Source: Bacteroidales bacterium | GTDB taxonomy: Bacteria > Bacteroidota > Bacteroidia > Bacteroidales > UBA3663 | Reading direction: 5' to 3' | DNA length: 48,666 bases | Assembly: GCA_017561935.1 (NCBI GenBank) | Contig: JAFZBE010000033.1 | Span: 1-48,666, forward strand | Shown here: positions 23,463-31,196 of the stretch, piece by piece | How positions within the stretch are numbered: position 1 is the stretch's first letter | Layout of the letters: each line of letters starts with the position of its first letter | The notes under the pieces: generated by a model | Databases searched by the model: none | What the model saw: only the letters and a program-made list of their open reading frames with translations | Told to the model about the DNA's origin: nothing | Made by a program: the position numbers and the translations under genes

Positions 23463-25097
23463 ATGTCCCAACTAACAGACGAAATAAACAAGCGGCGAAC
23501 ATTCGCCATCATTTCCCACCCCGACGCCGGCAAGACGACACTCACCGAGAAGCTCCTCCTCTTCGGAGGTGCCATCCATGTCGCTGGTGCCGTCAAAAGT
23601 AATAAGATCAAGAAGACAGCCACCTCCGACTGGATGGAAATCGAGAAGCAGCGTGGCATCTCTGTAGCCACCTCCGTCATGGCCTTCGACTACGCCTGCA
23701 CCTCGCAGAGCACCCTCCCGGGGGTCGAAACCGACGGACAGGAACACCAATACAAGATCAACATCCTCGACACCCCAGGACACCAGGACTTCGCTGAAGA
23801 CACCTACCGCACCCTCACCGCTGTCGATAGCGTCATCATCGTCATCGACTGCGCCAAGGGCGTCGAGACGCAGACGCGCAAACTCATGGAGGTCTGCCGT
23901 ATGCGCAACACCCCCGTCATCGTCTTCATCAACAAGATGGATCGCGAGGGAAAAGACCCCTTCGACCTCATCGACGAAGTCGAGAAGGAGCTCAAGATCA
24001 CCTGTCGCCCCCTCACCTGGCCCATCAACATCGGCGAGCGTTTCAAGGGCGTATATAATCTCTTCGAATCGTCGCTCAACCTCTATACCCCCAGCAAGCA
24101 AACCATCTCGGAGAGCGTTGCCATTCAAAGCCTCGACGACCCTTTGCTTGACGAACGAGTAGGACAGCGCGATGCCGACAAGTTGCGTGAAGATGTCGAA
24201 CTGCTCAGTGGCGTTTATCCCGACTTCGACAAGGAGGCTTACCTCGACGGACAGCTTGCACCCGTCTTCTTTGGCTCCGCCTTGAATAACTTTGGTGTAC
24301 GCGAACTCCTCGACTGCTTCTGCCAGATTGCACCTTCGCCCAAACCCACCAAGACAGTGGAGCGCATCGTGCAACCCGACGAACAGGACTTCGCAGGCTT
24401 CGTTTTCAAGATACATGCCAACATGGACCCCAACCATCGCTCTTGCATCGCCTTCGTCAAGGTCTGCTCGGGCAAGTTCGAGCGCGGCGTCTATTACAAG
24501 CACGTGCGCCTCGGGCAGAAGATGCGCTTCTCGGCGCCCACCTGCTTCATGGCACAGAAGAAGGAAGTGGTCGATGAATGCTGGCCGGGCGACATCGTCG
24601 GCTTGCCTGACAACGGCGGCACGTTCAAGATCGGCGATACCATCACCTCGGGCGAAGACCTCCACTTCACCGGCATACCGTCGTTCTCGCCCGAACTCTT
24701 CATGTATATCGAGAACGCCGACCCCATGAAGGCCAAGCAGCTTGCCAAGGGTATCGACCAGCTCATGGACGAAGGTGTGGCACAGGTCTTCACCAACCAG
24801 TTCAACGGCCGCAAGGTCATCGGCACCGTCGGCCAACTCCAATTCGAAGTCATCCAATACCGCCTCGAGCACGAGTACAACGCCAAGTGCCGCTGGGAAC
24901 CCATCCGCCTCTACAAGGCATGCTGGATGCAAACCGATGACGAGGAGCAGCTCCGCGATTTCAAGCGCCGCAAGATGCAGTTCATGGCCACCGACAAGCA
25001 GGGCCGTGATGTCTTCCTCGCAGAGTCGGGCTATGTCCTCTCCATGGCCCAACAGGACTTCCCGCATATCAAGTTCCACTTCACTTCAGAGTTTTGA
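23463..25097 (+). CDS. prfC: Peptide chain release factor 3 (RF3)
   Basis: A 544-residue translational GTPase that recycles RF1/RF2 after termination. G1 is [14 protein letters not shown] (about residues 18-31), followed by the RF3 block [15 protein letters not shown], the switch region [13 protein letters not shown]3 DTPGHQDF and G4 [10 protein letters not shown]. Domains II-III follow, with [17 protein letters not shown] and [16 protein letters not shown] near the C-terminus. Length and motifs are normal. It begins 2 bp after trmD and its TGA overlaps the ATG of the next gene by one base (TGATG), so the three genes are translationally coupled. Confidence 0.97.
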   Translation: MSQLTDEINKRRTFAIISHPDAGKTTLTEKLLLFGGAIHVAGAVKSNKIKKTATSDWMEIEKQRGISVATSVMAFDYACTSQSTLPGVETDGQEHQYKINILDTPGHQDFAEDTYRTLTAVDSVIIVIDCAKGVETQTRKLMEVCRMRNTPVIVFINKMDREGKDPFDLIDEVEKELKITCRPLTWPINIGERFKGVYNLFESSLNLYTPSKQTISESVAIQSLDDPLLDERVGQRDADKLREDVELLSGVYPDFDKEAYLDGQLAPVFFGSALNNFGVRELLDCFCQIAPSPKPTKTVERIVQPDEQDFAGFVFKIHANMDPNHRSCIAFVKVCSGKFERGVYYKHVRLGQKMRFSAPTCFMAQKKEVVDECWPGDIVGLPDNGGTFKIGDTITSGEDLHFTGIPSFSPELFMYIENADPMKAKQLAKGIDQLMDEGVAQVFTNQFNGRKVIGTVGQLQFEVIQYRLEHEYNAKCRWEPIRLYKACWMQTDDEEQLRDFKRRKMQFMATDKQGRDVFLAESGYVLSMAQQDFPHIKFHFTSEF

Positions 25098-25804
25098 TGA
25101 AAATCTGCTATATAGTCGCCATGCGGGCCGAGGCCACCCCCTTCATCGAGCACTACGGCGTCGAGTTGCTCGCAGGGTTCTTCGCACCTCTCCCCTGCCA
25201 ATGCTATCACACGCAGGTTAATGGCTCCGACCTCTACGTTGTGCTCAACGGCGAACAACACGGCTCGGATCTCGTGGGATGCGAAGCCGCCTCGGTGGCC
25301 ACTCTGGCCGCCATCCAGAAGATACAACCCGACCTCGTCATCAACTCCGGCACCTGCGGCGCTTTCCGCAGCAACGGTGCCAACATCGGTGACATCTATC
25401 TCGGCAGCGGCGTGATGTTCCACGACCGCCGCGTCCCAGGTGACGATGCCTGGGGCACGCAAGCCCTCGGAAATTACCCCGTCTGGGAAGGCACTTCTGC
25501 CCTTGCGCAAAAGCTCGGCTTCAAGCTCGGCAAGGTCACCACAGGCTCCTCGCTCGACATGCAACCCTGCGACGAGCAGATTATCCGTGAGAACCACGGC
25601 GAATTGAAGGACATGGAGGGCGCTGCCATCGCCTTTGTCTGCTCCCTCTTCCACCTTCCCATCCTCTTCGTCAAATCGGTCACCGACCTCTGCGACAGCG
25701 GCGCCGCCACCTACGACGAGTTCTCGAAGAACCTCGCCCTCGCCTCGGAAAACCTCCGCCAAGCCAATGTCCGCATCATAGATACACTAATACGGGCGCT
25801 CTAG
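25097..25804 (+). CDS. MTA/SAH nucleosidase-like nucleoside phosphorylase
   Basis: A 235-residue member of the nucleoside phosphorylase (UDP/PNP) superfamily. The ATG at 25097 overlaps the prfC stop; an in-frame TTG one codon earlier is unlikely. Conserved blocks: CYIVAMRAEATPF, VINSGTCGAF, LKDMEGAAIAFV (the ME that contacts the ribose) and FVKSVTDLCDSG (catalytic Asp). This fits 5'-methylthioadenosine/S-adenosylhomocysteine nucleosidase or a related purine nucleosidase. Exact substrate cannot be set by eye; futalosine hydrolase is a less likely alternative. It belongs to the nuclease-trmD-prfC operon, and deoD follows after a nonamer-repeat spacer, so purine nucleoside turnover is concentrated here. 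Confidence 0.85.
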   Translation: MKICYIVAMRAEATPFIEHYGVELLAGFFAPLPCQCYHTQVNGSDLYVVLNGEQHGSDLVGCEAASVATLAAIQKIQPDLVINSGTCGAFRSNGANIGDIYLGSGVMFHDRRVPGDDAWGTQALGNYPVWEGTSALAQKLGFKLGKVTTGSSLDMQPCDEQIIRENHGELKDMEGAAIAFVCSLFHLPILFVKSVTDLCDSGAATYDEFSKNLALASENLRQANVRIIDTLIRAL

Positions 25805-25860
25805 ATCGTCTAGTTTCTCTAGGTTTTCTAGTTCCTCTAGGTTTTCTAGATTCTCTAGAT
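25801..25860 (+). repeat. CTAG nonamer repeats, seven copies at 9-bp period
   Basis: CTAG occurs at 25801, 25810, 25819, 25828, 25837, 25846 and 25855, each 9 bp apart, within a TTTTCTAGR-like unit. The first copy contains the stop codon of the preceding gene. The array fills most of the 103-bp gap before deoD. Confidence 0.9.
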
Positions 25861-25907
25861 ATTCTGGAAGCGCCATCAATATTATTCCCATAAAAAATCA
25901 AATCACC

Positions 25908-26615
25908 ATGGCAACTCCCCACATTTCCGCTCCTGATGGCGCATTTGCCAAGACCGTCCTCATGCCGGGCGATCCTCTGCGCGCCAAGTTCATTGCCGAC
26001 ACCTTCCTCACCGATCCGCATGTTGTCACCTCCGTACGCAACGTCCTCGGCTTCACCGGCCTCTACAAGGGCGTACCCGTCTCGGTCATGGCCAGCGGCA
26101 TGGGCATCCCCAGCATCGGCATCTATTCCTACGAACTCTACTCACAGTATGGTGTTGAGAACATCATCCGCATCGGTTCGGCAGGCAGCTACGTTGAACG
26201 CCTCGACGTGATGGACGTCGTCCTCGCCAAGGTGGCTTACAGCGAAAGCTCATACGCCCGCGTCCTCAACGGCTACCGCAGCAAGAAGATCAAACCCAGC
26301 CCCATCATCAACGCGGTAGTGATGCAGAAGGCCAAGGAACTCGGCATCGAATGCAAGGAGGCCGTCGTTCATTCCAGCGACGTCTTCTACGGTCAGGAGC
26401 CCTGGCAGGACATCGCTGCACGTTCAGGCTCGGAATGCGTCGAGATGGAGAGCTTCGGCCTCTTCCACAACGCCAACGTCCTTGGCAAGCAGGCATCCTG
26501 CCTCCTCACCATCAGCGACAGTTTCGTACACAACACCGAACTCACCGCCGAAGAGCGTCAGACCTCCTTCCGCACCATGATGACGCTCGCTCTCGAAGCG
26601 GCCATCGTCCTCTGA
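25908..26615 (+). CDS. deoD: Purine nucleoside phosphorylase DeoD
   Basis: A 235-residue, bacterial-type hexameric purine nucleoside phosphorylase that splits purine (deoxy)ribonucleosides with phosphate into base and (deoxy)ribose-1-phosphate. N-terminal TPHISAP, the phosphate-site PGDPLRAK, GMGIPSIGIYSYEL, IIRIGSAGSY, ECVEMESFGLF and the catalytic LTISDSF are all present. Length is typical. It lies 103 bp after the nucleosidase gene, separated by CTAG nonamer repeats, and 16 bp before the MFS gene. A TATTATTCCCAT motif at 25880-25891, similar to sites around the PUL regulator, sits just upstream. In context it would salvage nucleosides released from nucleic acid. Confidence 0.96.
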   Translation: MATPHISAPDGAFAKTVLMPGDPLRAKFIADTFLTDPHVVTSVRNVLGFTGLYKGVPVSVMASGMGIPSIGIYSYELYSQYGVENIIRIGSAGSYVERLDVMDVVLAKVAYSESSYARVLNGYRSKKIKPSPIINAVVMQKAKELGIECKEAVVHSSDVFYGQEPWQDIAARSGSECVEMESFGLFHNANVLGKQASCLLTISDSFVHNTELTAEERQTSFRTMMTLALEAAIVL

Positions 26616-26631
26616 TGCACCATCTGCACCC

Positions 26632-27819
26632 ATGCAACCCGCTACCGACCGCCTTTGGAACAGCAACTACTGGAAGGTGATGACGACCAACTTCACACTG
26701 TCGTTCTCCTTCTATCTGCTCACTCCCCTCTTGCCGCTCTATCTGAGCGAGACGTTCGGCTCATCGAAGGACATGATCGGGCTGGTGCTTTCGGGTTACA
26801 CCATCACCGCCCTGATCGTCCGACCGTTCAGCGGGTTCTTCGTAGATAGCTTCTCGCGCAAACGGGTGCTCCTCATCAGCCTTTTCATCTATTTCATCTG
26901 CTTCAGCGGCTACCTTTTGGCGGGCACGCTGCTGCTCTTTGCCATCGTCCGAACGCTCCATGGTGCCCCCTTCGGAGCTTCGACGGTGGCCAATAGCACC
27001 ATGGCCATCGATGTCCTGCCCTCCAGCCGCCGCAACGAAGGCATTGGTTACTACGGTCTCAGCAACAATCTGGCCACCGCCATCGCCCCCACCGTCGGTG
27101 TCTTCATCTATCGTTACGCACACAACTTCGACCTCCTCTTCTGGCTTGCCTTCCTCGTGGCAGGAATCGGCCTCGCTGTCGATGCCACCCTCAAGCCGCC
27201 TCCACGCCCTCTCCAGACGGGCAAACGTCCCATTTCGCTCGACCGCTTTTTCCTCGTGCGTGGTTGGCTCATCGGTCTCGACATGGCCTTCTTCGGCGTG
27301 TGCTTCGGCGTGCTCAGCAACTACCTCGCCATCTACGGCAAGGAGACGATGGGCATCACCAGCGGCACGGGCACGTTCTTTATGCTGCTTTCCATCGGCC
27401 TCATCCTCTCGCGCCTGCAGGGTGGCAAGATGTTGCGCCAGGGAAGGCTCACATACAATGCAGCCATCGGCATCATCACCTCCACAATCGGCTACCTCCT
27501 CTTCGTCGCCTGTCCTAACATGGCGGGATACTACGGAGCCGCCATCCTCATCGGCCTCGGCAACGGGCACCTCTGGCCAGCCTTCCAGAACATGATCATC
27601 GGCGTCGCCACCAACAACCAGCGCGGCACCGCCAACTCCACCCTCCTCACCTCGTGGGACCTTGGTATCGGCATCGGCATCCTCCTCGGTGGCTCCATCG
27701 TCGAATACTTGGGTTACGCTGCCGCCTTCTGGTGGATAGCCATCATGCACTTCGCAGGTGCTCTCCTATTCTTCCTCGCCACCCGCTCCTTTTTCCTCCG
27801 TAATCGCATAGTGCGATAA
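26632..27819 (+). CDS. MFS transporter
   Basis: A 395-residue major facilitator superfamily permease with about twelve hydrophobic segments. The loop-2/3 signature is SGFFVDSFSRKRVLL (about residues 67-81), followed by RTLHGAPFGAS and, in helix 5, NNLATAIAPTVGVFIYR. The C-terminal half has RLQGGKMLRQGR and GLGNGHLWPAFQNMIIG. The substrate cannot be read from sequence; related Bacteroidota proteins are annotated only as sugar/drug-type MFS. Sixteen bp after deoD on the same strand, it is probably co-transcribed. A nucleoside or nucleobase permease is possible by context but not shown. Confidence 0.88.
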   Translation: MQPATDRLWNSNYWKVMTTNFTLSFSFYLLTPLLPLYLSETFGSSKDMIGLVLSGYTITALIVRPFSGFFVDSFSRKRVLLISLFIYFICFSGYLLAGTLLLFAIVRTLHGAPFGASTVANSTMAIDVLPSSRRNEGIGYYGLSNNLATAIAPTVGVFIYRYAHNFDLLFWLAFLVAGIGLAVDATLKPPPRPLQTGKRPISLDRFFLVRGWLIGLDMAFFGVCFGVLSNYLAIYGKETMGITSGTGTFFMLLSIGLILSRLQGGKMLRQGRLTYNAAIGIITSTIGYLLFVACPNMAGYYGAAILIGLGNGHLWPAFQNMIIGVATNNQRGTANSTLLTSWDLGIGIGILLGGSIVEYLGYAAAFWWIAIMHFAGALLFFLATRSFFLRNRIVR

Positions 27820-27828
27820 GGAAATAGA

Positions 27829-27995
27829 TTATTATTCCCATCAATCGACAAATCGAGTAGGCAACTTACACATATATAAATATATTATGGGAAATAATAT
27901 CAAAATATGTGGGAAAATGCCTTGAATAGTTGGAAGTGTGATAATATTTCCATATTTTTGCGCTGTTCATGAAACCGCTACATATTATTTCCACA
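27829..27995 (+). promoter_or_regulatory. Four TATTATTTCCCAT-like sites around the regulator start
   Basis: Similar motifs occur at 27829-27841 (TTATTATTCCCAT), 27887-27899 (minus strand TATTATTTCCCAT), 27941-27953 (ATAATATTTCCAT, between the -33 and -7 boxes) and 27982-27995 (ATATTATTTCCACA, inside the first codons). This is a plausible operator cluster for autoregulation by the AraC-HTH regulator. Confidence 0.45.
27930..27960 (+). promoter_or_regulatory. Promoter of the PUL regulator, possibly leaderless
   Basis: TTG (27930-27932), 20-bp spacer, -7 TATTTTTG (27953-27960). The ATG at 27969 is only 8 bp past the -7 box, so the mRNA may start at or next to the start codon. Confidence 0.55.
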
Positions 27996-30983
27996 CTGAT
28001 ATTGACCACAGCCCATGTCTCGCCGATGTTGGCTGCAACAACTGGTGCGTCTTCCGAAGCTCCCTCCTATCGCATCGTCAAAGAGCTGGATGAACTCCCT
28101 TTCAAGGAGGTTACCGACCTCGTCTATGACAGCGATGACCTGCTGTGGATGGCCACCCGCAACGGTCTCTATTGCTACGACAATTACCGTATCCGTCCCT
28201 ATCGGCGCGATGGTCGTCATCCCGACATGCTCACCGATAACGAGGTGAAGCGCGTGACCGAGGACCGTCAACAGCGTATCTGGATAGCCACCGCACAAGG
28301 TCTCGACCGGCTCGACAAGGAGACTAGTCGAATCGAACACCTCGTGCCTGCAAAATACAACATCCATTCCATCACTGAACTTATGGTCACACGGGATGGC
28401 ACTGTCTGGGTCGCCTCCGACGACGGATTCTTCTACTATCTTCCTTCCGACGACGTGCCCCATCCTGTGCGCATACTCGATGAGCGAGGCGAGCAGATAG
28501 CATTCGGTCAATGCATGATGGAGGACCATCGCGGATACATCTGGCTGGGCACATGGAGTAACGGACTCTATAGATACAATCCCCAGGACGGCACATCGGT
28601 GCACTATCCGCAGATGAACGAAAGAAATTCAGCCCACGTGCTGCTCGAAGACGATCACAAGCGCATCTGGGTGGCAGGATGGGCTAGCGGCATCCAAGTA
28701 CTTGACAATGCATGGGAAATGGACCGCCTTTCGTGGCAAACATTTACGACGCCCGACCTCATCGGCGACATCACCTACAGCATGACATTCGATGCCGAGA
28801 GGCAGCAGATCATGATAGGTTCTTCGCGTGGTATGACCATCGCCGACACCGAACACCTCGGCACATTCTACAAGCTTGCAGATTCACAGGACGGACATCC
28901 CTTCCCGGGTGTGGAGATCACAGGTATCGAGAAGAGCGATGACGAGCTCACCTGGGTCAGCATGATCGGTCAAGGTGTGATGGCCATCGAGCCCGATCAA
29001 GCCCATTTCGGCCACTCGACACTCGAAAATTCCCGCAAGTACTTCAAGACCTCATCTATCAGAAGCATCTACGCCGACCGCCATCAGCGTCTCTGGCTCG
29101 GTATAGGCACTCAAGGTCTCGCCGTGCAGGACCTCAAGACAGGAGCTTCGTACAACTGGAACGAAATACCCGCCTTGAGCAGAACACATCAGTCGATGTC
29201 AACGGTCTATGCCATCACCGAAACCTATGACGGGCATATATGGGTGACGACGTTCAATTCCGAAATCATGGAGATCGTCCCTCCGAAAGAAGGTGAGGAC
29301 CTCCGTCGGCTTACTGCCACCATCTATTACTCGGCTACCACACCTTTTGCACCATCCGACCGCATCTTCACCCTCTTCGAGGACCGCAATGACAATCTCT
29401 GGATAGGTGGAACGGGAGGTGCCGTGATGCGTCGGCCAAATGGTTCCGTCCTACGACTCGACACCCTGCAGATGGATCCGAAGCATCGCATGAGGGACCT
29501 TGAAGTGCAGCGTATGGCACAGAGCTCCGACGGCAGTCTGCTGCTTGCAGCCCTCCATGCCGGTGTCTATCGAATGACATTCCGCGATGGGAGATGGGAA
29601 GTGGAATGTTACAATGCCGAGAACGAAGGCATCGGCGACAACGAGATTCAAAGCCTTTGTCTCGACAAGCAGGACCGACTGTGGGCAGGTTCGAAGAACG
29701 GTGACCTCTATGTGCTCTATCCCGGCAGCAAGCGTTTCCGTTCGGTGAAGGAAGACTGGCATTTACCTGGCGCATCCATCAACTTCATCATCGAAGACCG
29801 CAGTACCATGCCCAGCCGAGAAGGGCAGCACAGCCTTTGGGTAGGGACCAACGAGGGACTGCTCCAGATCATCACGAGTCTCGACCTGAAGACTACGCGC
29901 ATCATCCACTACAACGAAGAAGACGGTCTGCTCGACAATTACCTCATCCGCAGTGCTGCGACCACCGACTACAATGGCCACATCTACTTCGGTACTCACA
30001 AGGGTTACAACTTCTTCAATGCAGAGCAACTTGCACAAGACAAGGAGAAGAAACATCGGGTAAAGATCGGTCAACTGCTCGTCGAGGACATCCCGTGGCA
30101 GGAGTTGCCTGAAGACGAAAAGAACAAAATCTCCACACTGGATCCACGCTTTACCAACGAACTAACCTTCACGCATGAGCAGAGCGAGTTCACCCTGGAG
30201 TTTTCCCAGACAGGCATCACCCACAAGAAGGAAATACAGTTCGCCTACCAGCTCGAAGGATATGACGAAGGATGGCGCTATGCCTCTGGGGCCCTTCCCC
30301 ATGCAAGCTACAGCAACCTGCCTGCAGGCAAATACACCTTTCTGCTCTGCAGCGCCCACCACACCTATTCGGGAGGCAGCACCAATCCCACCAACGATGA
30401 GGATGTGCTGAAGGTGGCAATTGCCATCCTTCCCTCATGGTGGGAAACAACTACAGCAAAGATTATCTATGCTCTCCTGGGTATCCTGGCAGTACTTCTC
30501 CTACAGAAAGGTTTCAGAATGTTTAAGACACGTTATAAGCACCTGCTCATTCGAGCGCGCGAACGTGCCGCCATCCGAAAGGGAGAAATCATCCTGAAAC
30601 CGAGCAAACCAGATGTCACCGATGCCGACAAGGACTTCATCCGTCGCGCCATCGCCTGCATCAACAATCACCTGAGCGATCCAGACTACGACCAACAGCA
30701 GTTCCTCGACGACATGGGCGTGTCAAAAGCCACCTGCTTCCGCAAACTGAAGGCCATGACAGGTCAAAGCTACACCAACTTCGTCCGCGACATCAAGATG
30801 AAGGCCGCACTTAAACTTCAGCAGGAAAATCCCAACATCCGCATCTCTGACTTGGCATACTCCGTAGGTTTCAGCGATCCGAAATACTTCTCGGCATGCT
30901 TCAAGAAATACCATGGCAAGCTTCCTTCCGAAATCATCGAAGAAAAGCCATACAAGAACCATGACAACAAGGAAAATCCATAA
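27969..30983 (+). CDS. One-component PUL regulator: propeller-YYY-TM-AraC HTH, no kinase
   Basis: A 1004-residue inner-membrane sensor-regulator. A signal peptide (1-23) is followed by a periplasmic beta-propeller of regulator repeats (about 30-720; for example LLWMATRNGLYCYDN, IWIATAQGLDRLDKE, YIWLGTWSNGLYRY, LWIGGTGGAVMRRPN). A Y_Y_Y-like domain follows (about 745-820; FTLEFSQTGI, QLEGYDEGWRYAS, LPAGKYTF). One TM helix (about 832-853, YALLGILAVLLL) comes next. A linker of about 30 residues then leads straight to an AraC-type HTH (about 886-985; DMGVSKATCFRKLKAMTGQS, RISDLAYSVGFSDPKYFSAC). No histidine kinase (H-, N- or G-box) or receiver domain is present, unlike full hybrid two-component systems. 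It presumably senses an oligosaccharide and activates the susCD operon starting 213 bp downstream. Confidence 0.9.
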   Translation: MKPLHIISTLILTTAHVSPMLAATTGASSEAPSYRIVKELDELPFKEVTDLVYDSDDLLWMATRNGLYCYDNYRIRPYRRDGRHPDMLTDNEVKRVTEDRQQRIWIATAQGLDRLDKETSRIEHLVPAKYNIHSITELMVTRDGTVWVASDDGFFYYLPSDDVPHPVRILDERGEQIAFGQCMMEDHRGYIWLGTWSNGLYRYNPQDGTSVHYPQMNERNSAHVLLEDDHKRIWVAGWASGIQVLDNAWEMDRLSWQTFTTPDLIGDITYSMTFDAERQQIMIGSSRGMTIADTEHLGTFYKLADSQDGHPFPGVEITGIEKSDDELTWVSMIGQGVMAIEPDQAHFGHSTLENSRKYFKTSSIRSIYADRHQRLWLGIGTQGLAVQDLKTGASYNWNEIPALSRTHQSMSTVYAITETYDGHIWVTTFNSEIMEIVPPKEGEDLRRLTATIYYSATTPFAPSDRIFTLFEDRNDNLWIGGTGGAVMRRPNGSVLRLDTLQMDPKHRMRDLEVQRMAQSSDGSLLLAALHAGVYRMTFRDGRWEVECYNAENEGIGDNEIQSLCLDKQDRLWAGSKNGDLYVLYPGSKRFRSVKEDWHLPGASINFIIEDRSTMPSREGQHSLWVGTNEGLLQIITSLDLKTTRIIHYNEEDGLLDNYLIRSAATTDYNGHIYFGTHKGYNFFNAEQLAQDKEKKHRVKIGQLLVEDIPWQELPEDEKNKISTLDPRFTNELTFTHEQSEFTLEFSQTGITHKKEIQFAYQLEGYDEGWRYASGALPHASYSNLPAGKYTFLLCSAHHTYSGGSTNPTNDEDVLKVAIAILPSWWETTTAKIIYALLGILAVLLLQKGFRMFKTRYKHLLIRARERAAIRKGEIILKPSKPDVTDADKDFIRRAIACINNHLSDPDYDQQQFLDDMGVSKATCFRKLKAMTGQSYTNFVRDIKMKAALKLQQENPNIRISDLAYSVGFSDPKYFSACFKKYHGKLPSEIIEEKPYKNHDNKENP

Positions 30984-31085
30984 AACTGAATTGTTTCACA
31001 CGAAAAATGTTTCAATTATCACATAATATTAGTTCTTGAACCAATTTTCCACCTAATTGCAACAATTGTTTCCTAATAAAATTAA

Positions 31086-31128
31086 CAATAGGCTACCTTT
31101 GCACCATCAAACTGCGGGTAGCCTATTG
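31086..31128 (+). promoter_or_regulatory. susC promoter inside a 12-bp inverted repeat
   Basis: -7 box TACCTTTG at 31094-31101 with no good -33. It overlaps a perfect inverted repeat CAATAGGCTACC (31086-31097) / GGTAGCCTATTG (31117-31128). A 10-bp palindrome AACAATTGTT lies at 31061-31070. A weak -33 suits an activator-dependent promoter. Confidence 0.65.
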
Positions 31129-31196
31129 TCTTATCTATACAATAACTGCCCCATAACAAACACACCACATATTATTAACCCTTAAACAATGTACTA

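Noticed and set aside
23472..25079. 535-codon minus-strand open frame opposite prfC
   Set aside because: It is a mirror of a strongly conserved gene with biased codons; it has no recognisable domain or promoter.
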